Shown one piece after another: positions 56,211-64,000 of a stretch of 64,000 nt of DNA; the stretch's first letter is position 1; every line of letters starts with the position of its first letter. The stretch is from positions 1 through 64,000 of the forward strand of contig JAEULK010000092.1 of the NCBI GenBank assembly GCA_016793775.1, in the 5' to 3' direction. Below the pieces are notes generated by a model, which worked only from the letters and a program-made list of their open reading frames with translations, ran no database searches and was not told the DNA's origin. The DNA is from Sphingopyxis sp. (GTDB lineage Bacteria > Pseudomonadota > Alphaproteobacteria > Sphingomonadales > Sphingomonadaceae). The position numbers and the translations under genes were made by a program.

Positions 56211-57531
56211 AGGGAAATGCGCCGGTCAGAATCGCCGCGACGAAGAACACGACGCACGAACCCAGCGCCCATTTCAGCGTGAAACGCTGGTGTTCGCCAA
56301 GCTCGATCCCAACGAAACTGACCAACAGGAAGGTCGAGGCGACGAGCGGGCTCAGCAGATGCACCTGCTGACCGACCAGTGAGGCACGGCCCATTTCGAC
56401 CGGGCTGATGCCGTAGTGCGTTCCCGTTTCGGCAAGGATCGGGACAATTCCGTAATAAAAGGCGTCGTTGGAAATAAAGAAGGTGAAGGGCGCGCTCAGC
56501 GCCGCGGTGATCGGCGCAAGATAGGGACCCATGCTGGCGGGCACGGCGTGCGTAACTGTCGCCGCCATTGCTTCGACCATCTTCGTACCCGACAGGATCC
56601 CGGTGAAGATCCCTGCCGCGAAAACCAGCCCCCCCACCGCGAGCGCATTGCCGGCGTGGGCGGCCAGCCGATCCCGCTGCTCGTCCAGCGAGGGAAAGTT
56701 GATCATCATCGCAATCGCGAAGGCGAGCATGAACAGGACGGCGAGCGGCATCACCCCCATGATCAGCGCAGTCAGCAGCCCAAGCGTCAGAGTCAGGTTG
56801 ATCCAAAAGAGCCTCGGGCGACGCGCCTCCGCATGGCTTTCAGCGTCCGCCGCGAGAATTTCGGATGCGGTGGCATCTTCATCCACCGCATCCGGCGGGA
56901 GTTTCGCGAGCCGTTCGCGCTCCTTCAGACCGAAGCGATAGGCAACAAAAACCACCCATGCAGCGGTGGCAATCATCGACGGGATCAGCGGCAGAAAGAT
57001 CTCGCTGACATCGACGTGTAGCGCGCTCGCAACGCGCGCGGTCGGCCCCCCCCACGGCAACACGTTCATCACGCCGCCCGCCATGATCACGACACAGGCG
57101 AGCATCCGGACGTCCATCTTCATATGACGAATGACGGGCAGCATTGCGGCGGTGGTGATCATATAGGTCGTCGCGCCATCGCCATCGAGAGAGACCATCA
57201 GCGCCAGCAATGCCGAACCGATCATGATCCGGACCGGATCGCCATGCACGATGCGGACAATCGCGCGGATCAACGGGTCGAACACGCCGACATCGATCAT
57301 CAGGCCGAAATAAAGGATCGCAAAGACCAGCATGACTCCGGTCGGGGCGAGTTGCTTTACGCCGTCCATCATCATCGTGCCGAGGTCGGTCTGATAGGAA
57401 CCAAAGAGCAGGAGGCCGACCAACGCAAAAGACACGGGCACGACGATAAGCGCGACGATGGCCGAAAGGCGCTTGGTCATAATAAGCGCCATGAAGACGC
57501 TGACCATTGTGAAGGCGTAGAGCGAAAGCAT
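56191..57531 (-). CDS. CitMHS-family metal-citrate (tricarboxylate) transporter
   Basis: Proton-coupled carrier for citrate complexed with a divalent metal, 446 residues with about 11-12 membrane segments. Seen: SLDGDGATTYMITTAAMLPV, GGVMNVLPWGGPTARVASAL, and the C-terminal FFISNDAFYYGIVPIL, which are the family's most conserved blocks. Relatives (CitM, CitH) are controlled by CitST or TctDE systems; here tctDE lies directly upstream. ATG 57531 is 145 bases after the tctE stop. Probable substrate is citrate or a related tricarboxylate. Confidence 0.93.
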   Translation of the reverse strand: MLSLYAFTMVSVFMALIMTKRLSAIVALIVVPVSFALVGLLLFGSYQTDLGTMMMDGVKQLAPTGVMLVFAILYFGLMIDVGVFDPLIRAIVRIVHGDPVRIMIGSALLALMVSLDGDGATTYMITTAAMLPVIRHMKMDVRMLACVVIMAGGVMNVLPWGGPTARVASALHVDVSEIFLPLIPSMIATAAWVVFVAYRFGLKERERLAKLPPDAVDEDATASEILAADAESHAEARRPRLFWINLTLTLGLLTALIMGVMPLAVLFMLAFAIAMMINFPSLDEQRDRLAAHAGNALAVGGLVFAAGIFTGILSGTKMVEAMAATVTHAVPASMGPYLAPITAALSAPFTFFISNDAFYYGIVPILAETGTHYGISPVEMGRASLVGQQVHLLSPLVASTFLLVSFVGIELGEHQRFTLKWALGSCVVFFVAAILTGAFPFVAAGG

Positions 57532-57676
57532 TTCGGCGATCAGGGACGTTGCGCGGCCGGGCGATGCCCTGGACCAAGGGCCAATCGCGTTGCCAGCGTG
57601 TCGACGTCCCGATCGGTGCTCACAATTCCCTCCCTCGCTGCTGTTCCTGTTCCGGAACCATGTGGCCCCGCCTAGC

Positions 57677-59086
57677 TCACGGACCTTTCACCAAGCTGTC
57701 AGCGTCGGACGGAAAAGCAATCGTGACCTGCAACCCCCGCCGGTCCGCAAATTCGTCGAGCCGGATGTCGAGGCCCAGGGTCTCCGCGATCGATCTCGCG
57801 ATCGACAGTCCAAGCCCGCTACCGTCGCCTTCGGCACGCGGGTTGAGGCGAATGAAGCGCGAAAAGACTCGTTCACGATCGTCGGGCGCAATCCCGGGTC
57901 CATCATCCTCCACTCGTATCGCAGGAGGCGCCGCAGCAACGATCACCGCCACCTGCCCACCAGGCCGGCCGTAGCGGATCGCGTTGTCGACGATGTTTGC
58001 GAGCAGTTCGGCCGCCAGCGCTTCATTGGTGCGCACCCGGACAACCCCTGTCGCCTCCAGCCGCAGCGTCACATGCTTGACGCGCGCCGCCGCGTCGTGA
58101 GCGCTCACCACATCGGCCGCCAGCCTGTCGAGATGGACGGCCTCCTGGATCAACCGCTCGGGATCCGCGCTGTCTGCCCGAGCGAGCGAGAGAAGCTGGT
58201 TGAGCAGATGGCTGAGCCGGGCACCAGCATGGTCGATATCTTCGATAGAGCCCTGCGCCTCGACGCTCCCCGGTTTCGCCCGCTTCAAGACCGCGACATG
58301 CGCGCGAAGCACCGAAAGCGGTGTCCGCATCTGGTGCGATGCGTCGGCCGTGAACCGTCGAATTCCGGCAAAGCCGGCATCGAGACGGGCCAGCATCGTG
58401 TTGAAAGCGCTTACCAGATCGCCAAGTTCGCCCGGCACGCCAACCGTCGAAAGCGGCGTCAAATCCTCTGCTCCGCGCCTATCCATTTCGCCCTGCAGCC
58501 GTTTCAGCGGCGCAAGGCCGCGACGCACCGCGATAGGCATCAACATCGCAGCTGTTGCAATCAGCGCCAGCTCCAGTATCGCCAGACCGATCAGAAGGTC
58601 GCGCGCCATGCGCTTGCGCGCATCGAGCGTCTCGGCCACTTGGACGATGATCGGCTCATCGATCTGAGGTACGATCTGGGCAACCGCGACGATGCGGATA
58701 TCGTGCCCGAGATATTGGCTTTCGGCGAATGTGAACGCCTCGCTCCGCGCGGGGTCGAGCCTGATTTGTGGCAGATCGACGTAGCCCGTCAGGACGTGCC
58801 GCCCCCGCCGGACGCTGTAGTAGACGTTGTCGCGCGCATTATTCTCGAGCATGCCAAATACGGCCGGGGAAAGGTCGAGGGTAATCTCGCCGTTGTCACT
58901 GGCCAGCGAGTCAGCGATGCCGCGTGATGCCGCGCTCAAGATCCGGTCATTGACGGCGCCAACCGTGCGCGTGATCGCAAACGAACCGACAACGCCCAGG
59001 ACCAGCGCCAGCATGGCTATCGGCAGGACGAGCCAGCCCAGCATCCGGCCCGTCAGAGACCTTGCCCGCGGCTGAGCTGCGTTCAA
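57677..59086 (-). CDS. tctE: sensor histidine kinase TctE
   Basis: Inner-membrane kinase of 469 residues. Seen: two membrane helices (about residues 14-38 and 162-185) around a ~120-residue periplasmic domain of the 2CSK-N type, a HAMP-like linker, phospho-acceptor His251 in DASHQMRTPL, and ATP-binding NIVDNAIRYG, DDGPGIAPDD and GSGLGLSIA. The frame opens at a TTG that overlaps the tctD stop (TTGA), implying coupling; ATG at residue 15 would be short for a membrane helix. TctE family members respond to tricarboxylates, fitting the neighbouring CitMHS gene. Confidence 0.92.
   Translation of the reverse strand: MNAAQPRARSLTGRMLGWLVLPIAMLALVLGVVGSFAITRTVGAVNDRILSAASRGIADSLASDNGEITLDLSPAVFGMLENNARDNVYYSVRRGRHVLTGYVDLPQIRLDPARSEAFTFAESQYLGHDIRIVAVAQIVPQIDEPIIVQVAETLDARKRMARDLLIGLAILELALIATAAMLMPIAVRRGLAPLKRLQGEMDRRGAEDLTPLSTVGVPGELGDLVSAFNTMLARLDAGFAGIRRFTADASHQMRTPLSVLRAHVAVLKRAKPGSVEAQGSIEDIDHAGARLSHLLNQLLSLARADSADPERLIQEAVHLDRLAADVVSAHDAAARVKHVTLRLEATGVVRVRTNEALAAELLANIVDNAIRYGRPGGQVAVIVAAAPPAIRVEDDGPGIAPDDRERVFSRFIRLNPRAEGDGSGLGLSIARSIAETLGLDIRLDEFADRRGLQVTIAFPSDADSLVKGP
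57682..57703. promoter_or_regulatory. candidate TctD site 2: imperfect 11-bp tandem repeat
   Basis: GACCTTTCACC (57682-57692) and AAGCTGTCAGC (57693-57703) are two 11-base units that match site 1 at 8 and 10 of 11 positions. It lies in the last codons of tctE, 151 bases before the CitMHS start. The overlap with coding sequence lowers confidence, since some matches could be chance. Confidence 0.5.
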
Positions 59087-59751
59087 TTGGCATCCATCAC
59101 ATAGCCGAGTCCGCGGATCGTCCGGATCGCGGGACCATCCGGTTCAAGCTTGCGACGAAGGCGCGCGACATAAACCTCGATGGCATTCGGCGAAACCGGC
59201 TCGTCATAGCCGAACACCTCGGCGCTCAACCTCTCTTTCCGCATGACCTTGCCAACCTGCGCCGACAGACGTTCGAGGACCGCCCATTCGCGGCGACGCA
59301 GGTCGAGCGCCCTGCCATTGACCGTGGCGACCCGGCGGGCCGGATCGATGGCCAGCGCTCCGATCGTCGTCACGGGCGAGGCTTCTCCCGCCGCGCGCCG
59401 TAGCAGGGCGCGAACGCGCGCCTCTAGCTCCCCGGCGTCGAAAGGCTTCAATAAATAATCGTCAGCGCCGTGATCGAGTCCGGCAATACGATCCTCGATC
59501 GCATCGCGCGCGGTAAGGACGAGTACGGGAACCTTGGATTCGCCCCGCCTGATCGCATTCAGCACCTCAAGCCCCGATATGTCGGGGAGGCCGATATCAA
59601 GAACGACCAGAGCATAGGGCTCCTCGCGGACGACCATTATCGCGGTCTCGCCATCTTCGGCGATGTCGACCGAATGTCCCGCGCTCCGGAGCAGCGCAGA
59701 AACCCCGCGTGCGAGCGGTGGGTCATCTTCGACGAGCAATATCCTGGCCAT
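59083..59751 (-). CDS. tctD: response regulator TctD (OmpR family)
   Basis: DNA-binding partner of TctE, 222 residues. Seen: acidic LLVEDDPPLARG, phospho-acceptor Asp52 in LDIGLPDISG, Lys in LLKPFDAGE, and a winged helix with LRRREWAVLERLS and NAIEVYVARLRRKLE. ATG 59751 places the receiver at the N terminus as in relatives; an in-frame GTG at 59787 would add 12 residues without a ribosome binding site. It is divergent from the solute-binding lipoprotein gene, sharing a 59-base promoter region. Confidence 0.93.
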   Translation of the reverse strand: MARILLVEDDPPLARGVSALLRSAGHSVDIAEDGETAIMVVREEPYALVVLDIGLPDISGLEVLNAIRRGESKVPVLVLTARDAIEDRIAGLDHGADDYLLKPFDAGELEARVRALLRRAAGEASPVTTIGALAIDPARRVATVNGRALDLRRREWAVLERLSAQVGKVMRKERLSAEVFGYDEPVSPNAIEVYVARLRRKLEPDGPAIRTIRGLGYVMDAN

Positions 59752-59810
59752 CGCTTCAGTCTGGCGAAACTCGGCATTCTGGTCCACAGGAGATTGGAAG
59801 GGAGAACGGT

Positions 59811-60971
59811 GTGCGAAGGGGGCAAACCTCGACGAGGCGGCGCGGCACCGTCAGCGATTTGGGCGTTTTGATCGGGGCTTTGGCGCTTTTCGGCAGCTGT
59901 TCACCGGGCGCCGACCGGGCAGCGCAAGTGCCCGAGGGCTATGCCGCCTCATATGGAAATTTGATTGAAGACGGCACGAACGAAGGTCGGCTGGTGATCT
60001 GGTCGACGACCGACCAGAAGGTCATGCGCGACCTTCTATCGGCCTTCGAACGAGCCTATCCCGGGATCAGGGTCGAATATCACGACCTGTCCGCTCGAGA
60101 TGTCCGCGACCGGTTTATGGCCTTGGGCAAGACCGGCCGCGCAAGTCCCGACCTGCTTCTGTCATCGTCGATGGACATGCAGATCAAGCTGGTAAACGAT
60201 GGTTATGCCCAGTCCTATGACTCGCCCGAAAAAGGAAATCTGCCCGATTGGGCAAACTGGAAAAACCAGGCCTGGGGTGTCACCGCCGAACCGGTCGTCA
60301 TGGTATACAACAAGGGGCTCCTTCCCGCCGGTAGCGTCCCGCGCAACCATATGGATTTCGTCCGGCTGCTCGAATTGCGCGACGCGAGGTTGCGTGGGCG
60401 TATCGCGACCTATGATCCAGCTTCATCGTCGGTTGGCTATCTCTGTCTGTCGCAGGACAATGCGATCAGCGGGCACGTTTGGCAGATGGCGCACGGTCTT
60501 GGCGCCAATCGCGCTCGGTTTTTCTCGACCAGCGAAGAGGTGATCAAGGACGTGTCCAGCGGGCGATCGGTGATCGGCTATAATGTCCTGGGATCCTACG
60601 CGCTGGACGAAGCGGCCCGCAATCCCGAGCTCGGGGTCATTTTCCCCGCCGATTACACGCTGGTCATGTCGCGGATCGCAATGATCCCCATCACCTCCGG
60701 CCATCCGAACGCCGCGCGGCTGTTTCTCGATTTTATGTTGTCCGCCAAGGGTCAGCGGCTGCTCACCCGTCATGCCATGCCCTCGGTGCGCAGCGATGTG
60801 GAGCGGCCGATGAGATTGCGCGACACCAATGCACCGATGCGGGCCGTGCGGGTAGGCCCCGAACTCCTTATTGCACAGGACAGACTGACCCGTAATCGGT
60901 TCATGAAGCAGTGGAATCGCGAGATCGAGGCCGGAACCGCATCAAACAAACAGATCACGCCGACACAATGA
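59811..60971 (+). CDS. orphan periplasmic solute-binding lipoprotein (AfuA/FbpA-like)
   Basis: 386-residue substrate-binding protein of the type found with iron(III) and phosphonate-type ABC importers (SBP_bac_6/8 class). Seen: membrane anchor with lipobox-like FGSC at Cys30, then RLVIWSTTDQKVMRDLLSAFERAYPG, EYHDLSARD, VVMVYNKGLLP, GYLCLSQDNAISG and SGHPNAARLFLDFMLSAKGQ. GTG start, favoured because GGAAGGGAG sits 7 bases before it. No ABC permease or ATPase gene lies beside it, but tctDE is divergent 59 bases away. It may present a ligand to TctE, as PgtC is thought to do for PgtB (inference). Confidence 0.85.
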   Translation: MRRGQTSTRRRGTVSDLGVLIGALALFGSCSPGADRAAQVPEGYAASYGNLIEDGTNEGRLVIWSTTDQKVMRDLLSAFERAYPGIRVEYHDLSARDVRDRFMALGKTGRASPDLLLSSSMDMQIKLVNDGYAQSYDSPEKGNLPDWANWKNQAWGVTAEPVVMVYNKGLLPAGSVPRNHMDFVRLLELRDARLRGRIATYDPASSSVGYLCLSQDNAISGHVWQMAHGLGANRARFFSTSEEVIKDVSSGRSVIGYNVLGSYALDEAARNPELGVIFPADYTLVMSRIAMIPITSGHPNAARLFLDFMLSAKGQRLLTRHAMPSVRSDVERPMRLRDTNAPMRAVRVGPELLIAQDRLTRNRFMKQWNREIEAGTASNKQITPTQ

Positions 60972-61337
60972 TCTCCGGGTTCCGGTTTTCAGCGGGTCCG
61001 CACGCCGATACCGGATGACCGCTTCTGGCGGTCATATCGACCATGCCCCAACGGCGACAGCAGGCGCAAAGAGGACATTTCTTCAAGAGAATTAGCGATG
61101 ACGCGGACTGGATCGGCGCCCCTTCAGATCCGCTACGCGCCTCGACTTCATATCCGGCAACGCAAATGTTGCGGCCAATCGCAAGCTCGGTGGCACGCAC
61201 CAATCCTGCCCCAGACCACGCCAAAACTCGCCGGTGGTATATTGCTTTCCTATTCCGTGAGCCAAAAAAGCCCCTCGCGTCGCCACGCGTAATATCGCGC
61301 CCGACACAAACAACTCTTTGAAAATGTTAGGAAAATT
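60972..61337. other. intergenic region between the solute-binding gene and tRNA-Gly
   Basis: About 365 bases with no gene I can support. It holds a perfect 8-bp hairpin (ATGACCGC/GCGGTCAT, 61015-61035) 44 bases after the upstream stop, which lacks a T run, and A/T-richer sequence toward the tRNA 3' end. No integrase or tRNA-end duplicate is visible in it. Confidence 0.6.
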
Positions 61338-61412
61338 GGAGCGGGCGAAGGGATTCGAACCCTCGACCCCAACCTTGGCAAGGTTGTGCTCTACCCCTGA
61401 GCTACGCCCGCT
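61338..61412 (-). tRNA. tRNA-Gly (GCC anticodon)
   Basis: 75 bases including encoded CCA. Read on the minus strand: acceptor GCGGGCG pairs with CGCCCGC, D-arm GCTCAGGGGTAGAGC, anticodon stem CAACC/GGTTG with loop TTGCCAA (anticodon GCC), and T-arm GAGGG-TTCGAAT-CCCTT, discriminator T. All stems pair well. Its 3' end faces the lower-GC module at 51.9-61.0 kb, the usual side for integration at tRNA genes. Confidence 0.97.
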
Positions 61413-61595
61413 CTGGCGGCTGAAACCGGTCGGTTCCAGCGGGTGAGGCGGGCGCTTAGCATCGGCTTTTGGAGTCGGCAAGCCTTGTTTGCGATTTTCT
61501 GCGAAGGGTTGGCATATCGCGGCCAAATCCCACATAAGCGGGAGAGAGTCTTTTCCGGATGACGCCGGACATAATGGATAAGGAGCAACACCCCC

Positions 61596-62507
61596 GTGGC
61601 CACTTTGGGTCTGAGCGAACAAGAGAAGGAAGCCGTCGAAGCGTTCCGCCGCGACATCGTCGAGCCGTCGATGACCAGCCTCGTCATCCTCGATTTCTGG
61701 GCCGAATGGTGCGGGCCGTGCAAGCAGTTGACCCCGATCCTCGAAAAGGTCGCGGCCGATTATGCCGACAAGGGCGTCGCGCTGGCGAAGATCGACGTCG
61801 ATGCGAATCGCTTCATCGCCGGGCAGTTCCAGGTCCAGTCGATCCCGACCGTCTATGCGATCTTCCAGGGCCAGCCGGTCGCCAACCTGACCAACGCGCG
61901 CACCGAAAGCCAGATCAAGGCCATGCTCGACCAGCTGCTCGCGCAGCTGCCGATCGAAAGCGCGGCGAGCGCGCGGGCCATCGAGATCGCGCCGCTGATC
62001 GAGATGGGCGAGGGCGTGTTGGCCGAAGGCGACGGCGAACGCGCGGCCAGCATTTTCGGCCAGATCCTCGACATCGCGCCCGACAACGCCGCCGCGAACG
62101 GCGGGCTGATCCGCGCTCTGGTGCTCGCCGGCGACCTCGATAGCGCACGGGGGCTGATCGACATGATCCCCGCCGAGATCGCCGACGACCCGGCGATCGC
62201 ACAGGCGAAGAGCGCCTTCGCCCTCGCCGCCGATGCGCCCGATGCCGGCGAACTGGCGGCGCTGGAGGCGGCGGTGGCGGCGAACCCCGCCGACCATCAG
62301 GCACGTTTCGACCTTGCGAGCGCCGAGATCGGCGCGGGCAAGCGCGATGCCGCTGCCGACAATCTGCTCCATATCGTCGCCGCCGACCGCGGCTGGCAGG
62401 AGGATGCCGCGCGCGCGAAGCTGCTGGCGCTGTTCGAGGCGGTCGGGCTGGAAGATCCCTGGGTCGCGGCGCAGCGCCGGAAGCTTTCGCTGATCCTGTT
62501 CGGCTGA
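61596..62507 (+). CDS. cnoX: thioredoxin-domain co-chaperone, YbbN/CnoX type
   Basis: 303-residue protein with an N-terminal thioredoxin fold bearing WCGPC (Cys39, Cys42) and a C-terminal all-helical tetratricopeptide region (about residues 125-303; EGDGERAASIFGQILDIAPD, AGDLDSARGLIDMIP). E. coli CnoX binds bleached substrates and hands them to GroEL; there the redox motif is degenerate, but here it is intact, so it may also act as a true reductase. GTG start with AGGAG about 10 bases ahead. The next gene overlaps as TGATG. Confidence 0.9.
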   Translation: MATLGLSEQEKEAVEAFRRDIVEPSMTSLVILDFWAEWCGPCKQLTPILEKVAADYADKGVALAKIDVDANRFIAGQFQVQSIPTVYAIFQGQPVANLTNARTESQIKAMLDQLLAQLPIESAASARAIEIAPLIEMGEGVLAEGDGERAASIFGQILDIAPDNAAANGGLIRALVLAGDLDSARGLIDMIPAEIADDPAIAQAKSAFALAADAPDAGELAALEAAVAANPADHQARFDLASAEIGAGKRDAAADNLLHIVAADRGWQEDAARAKLLALFEAVGLEDPWVAAQRRKLSLILFG

Positions 62508-63157
62508 TGCCCCAGGCCGCGCCTTTGACCATCCAGCGGATTGCGATTTTTCCGCTGCCCGGTGCGGTGCTGTTTCCCGGGCTGCACCTGCCGCTGCACA
62601 TCTTCGAGCCGCGCTATCGGGCCATGGTGCAGGAGGTGCTGGTGCGCGACCGGCGGATCGGAATGATCCAGCCGCGCGTGCTGCCGGGCGAGGAGGACCG
62701 CGAACCGCCCGCGCTCTACGACGTCGGCTGCGTCGGCAAGATCGTCGATGTCGAGGCGCTCGACGACGGGCGCTTCAACCTGGTGCTCGAAGGCGTCGCG
62801 CGCTTCCGCGTCCGCCGCGAACTCGATGTGACCACCCCGTTCCGCCAGGTCGAGGCCGCGATCGAAAGCGAGGCCGAGGAGGGCGCGGTGCTCGCGAGCA
62901 TCGAGCGCGCGAGCCTGGAGCGCGAGGCGAAGCGCTTTGCCGAACGCCAGGGCTATGTCGTCGACTGGAACGCGGTCGGCCAGCTCGACGATGCGACGCT
63001 CGTCAACGGCATCGCGCAGGTCGCGCCCTTCGACGCCGCGGCAAAGCAGGCGCTGCTCGAGACGACGTCGATCGACCAGCGCGCCGAACTGGTGGTGCAG
63101 TTGATGCAATTCTTTGGGCGCTTCGACGGCGAAGACGGGCGATCGACGCTGCAATAA
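62507..63157 (+). CDS. LON-substrate-binding-domain protein
   Basis: 216-residue protein consisting only of the N-terminal domain of Lon protease (PF02190). Seen: IFPLPGAVLFPGLHLPLHIFEPRYRAMV and GMIQPRVLPG, then IVDVEALDDGRFNLVLEGVARFRV and a helical C-terminal half (QVAPFDAAAKQALLETTSIDQRAELVVQL). No ATPase or protease domain. Role unknown; it often lies next to thioredoxin-like cnoX, as here, where the genes overlap by TGATG. Confidence 0.92.
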   Translation: MPQAAPLTIQRIAIFPLPGAVLFPGLHLPLHIFEPRYRAMVQEVLVRDRRIGMIQPRVLPGEEDREPPALYDVGCVGKIVDVEALDDGRFNLVLEGVARFRVRRELDVTTPFRQVEAAIESEAEEGAVLASIERASLEREAKRFAERQGYVVDWNAVGQLDDATLVNGIAQVAPFDAAAKQALLETTSIDQRAELVVQLMQFFGRFDGEDGRSTLQ

Positions 63158-63164
63158 TCCACGT

Positions 63165-63242
63165 CCGCTCGCATCGAGCGAAGTCGAGATGCCTTGGGGA
63201 CGCGTACGCCAGACGTGTCTCGACTTCGCTCGACACAAACGG
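63165..63242. repeat. inverted repeat, GTGTCGAGCGAAG family (copy 3)
   Basis: Left arm CCGCTCGCATCGAGCGAAGT is a diverged copy; the right arm GTGTCTCGACTTCGCTCGAC-ACAAACGG matches the elements at 3604 and 5818 closely. It sits between convergent gene ends. Confidence 0.78.
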
Positions 63243-63257
63243 TTTTGGAGCGCGACG

Positions 63258-64000
63258 TTAGACCTCGGCTCCCGCCAGCAAGCGCGGCAGGTCGCCCGCC
63301 TCGCCCCGCGCCTCGTCCATGAAGAAGCGTTTGAGCATCGGCAGGCGCTGGACCGCGCCCAGTCCCGCGCGGCGGACCGCCGAGGCGGTGCGGCCGGGGA
63401 TGCCGAAGAGGCGGGTGAGGCCATCGGTCGCGAGGCTGACCATCAGGCTGTCGAGCCCGCGCCAGCGCTGGTAGCGCGCGAGCAGCGCCGCGTCGCCAAG
63501 GTCGAGACCGACGCGGGCGCCCTCGACCAGCACTTCGGTGAGCGCCGCGACGTCGCGCAGGCCGAGATTGAGTCCCTGCCCGGCGATCGGATGGATGCCA
63601 TGCGCGGCGTCGCCGACGAGCACGATGCGGTCGGCGACGATCGAGGCGCTGTGGTGGAAGCCGAGCGGATAGGTCATCCGCGGCGCGACCAGTTCCATCG
63701 TGCCGAGCAGGCCGCCGGCGCGCTTTTCGAGTTCGGCGATGAAGCCACGCTCGCCCAATTTGGCGAAGCCGGGGCCGTCCTTTTCCGACACGGTCCACAC
63801 GAAGGCCGAGCGATGGCGGCCCTCGGCATCGTCGACCAGCGGCAGCAGCGCGAACGGCCCCGAGGGGAAGAAGATTTCATGCGCGACGCGGTCGTGCGGC
63901 TTGCTGTGCGCGACCGCGCCGATCATCGCATGATGATGGTAGGACCAGTTGGCGATGCCGAACCCTGCGGCGTCGCGCGTCGGCGAGCGGCGGCCCTCGG
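63258..64000 (-). CDS. UbiH/UbiF/VisC-family FAD-dependent hydroxylase (partial)
   Basis: C-terminal part of a flavin monooxygenase acting on ubiquinone precursors or similar rings. Seen: the second FAD motif VLVGDAAHGIHPIAGQGLNLGLRDVAAL, preceded by YPLGFHHSASIVADR. The frame continues with NWSYHHHAMIGAVAHSK and GFGI up to the window end without a stop, so the N-terminal Rossmann half with GxGxxG is outside the window. The last ~80 residues are Leu/Arg-rich as in the family. It is the only truncated gene here. Confidence 0.9.
   Translation of the reverse strand, partial: EGRRSPTRDAAGFGIANWSYHHHAMIGAVAHSKPHDRVAHEIFFPSGPFALLPLVDDAEGRHRSAFVWTVSEKDGPGFAKLGERGFIAELEKRAGGLLGTMELVAPRMTYPLGFHHSASIVADRIVLVGDAAHGIHPIAGQGLNLGLRDVAALTEVLVEGARVGLDLGDAALLARYQRWRGLDSLMVSLATDGLTRLFGIPGRTASAVRRAGLGAVQRLPMLKRFFMDEARGEAGDLPRLLAGAEV

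Noticed and set aside
61092-62372. Long minus-strand ORF crossing the tRNA-Gly gene
   Set aside because: It reads through the tRNA and opposite cnoX, so it is not a real gene.

Overview
The window is a high-GC stretch of alphaproteobacterial chromosome, most likely from a Sphingomonadales member of the Sphingopyxis/Sphingomonas type. This rests on codon use, four large TonB-dependent receptors (TBDRs), a GlcNAc-PTS locus headed by a TBDR of the Xanthomonas/Caulobacter type, and dispersed short palindromic repeats. I name the lineage from gene content only; no 16S gene is present. The first ~120 bases are homopolymer-rich and look like a low-quality contig edge.

Region 1 (0-7.5 kb) holds housekeeping genes: cobB, tadA, rpmB, a phytase-family esterase-like protein, a glycine-zipper protein, ppx/gppA with rlmE, and an S41 lipoprotein protease. 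Region 2 (7.5-15.7 kb) is the Kdp potassium system: kdpD leftward, and a 27-residue membrane ORF then kdpF-A-B-C-E rightward. The promoter between them carries 11-bp-phased direct repeats that look like a KdpE operator. Region 3 (15.8-28.1 kb) is a complete N-acetylglucosamine/chitooligosaccharide locus: GntR regulator, nagB-II and nagA leftward; TBDR, GH20 hexosaminidase, EIIA-HPr-EI fusion and EIIC-EIIB rightward.

Region 4 (28.2-51.5 kb) is an accessory catabolic block. It encodes an APH-type phosphotransferase, a DUF7064-type protein, a P450 fused by a 4-bp overlap to a TBDR, a single-subunit molybdopterin oxidoreductase, a D-aminoacylase-type amidohydrolase, an SDR, an aldehyde dehydrogenase, a second TBDR and a CoA branch (two enoyl-CoA hydratase-family proteins, LCAD-type acyl-CoA dehydrogenase, SDR, feruloyl-CoA-synthase-like ligase, hotdog thioesterase, SnoaL-like protein). 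Three TetR regulators sit inside it. I see three distinct palindromic operator families: GAC-N14-GTC (three promoters), TTAAATG-N2-CATTTAA (two promoters) and GTTACCG...GGTAAT (two promoters). One promoter, before the molybdopterin oxidoreductase, carries two families, so the three sub-blocks look like a linked regulon for importing and oxidising one hydrophobic, probably acyl- or aromatic-side-chain-bearing substrate. This is the best candidate here for an undescribed system; its substrate is unknown.

Region 5 (51.9-61.0 kb) has visibly lower GC and holds a tricarboxylate-type module: 1021-aa TBDR, AbrB-family membrane protein, CitMHS transporter, TctD/TctE two-component system and a divergent orphan solute-binding lipoprotein. 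The TBDR and the CitMHS gene both have 11-bp tandem repeats upstream that look like TctD sites. The region abuts the 3' end of a tRNA-Gly(GCC) gene at 61.3-61.4 kb, a classic island boundary position. Region 6 (61.6-64 kb) is core again: cnoX-like thioredoxin, a LON-substrate-binding-domain protein, and a UbiH-family hydroxylase cut by the window end.

The window also has two 146-bp near-identical palindromic elements with terminal inverted repeats and TA ends, MITE-like, whose ends supply the stop codons of rlmE, kdpE and nagA.
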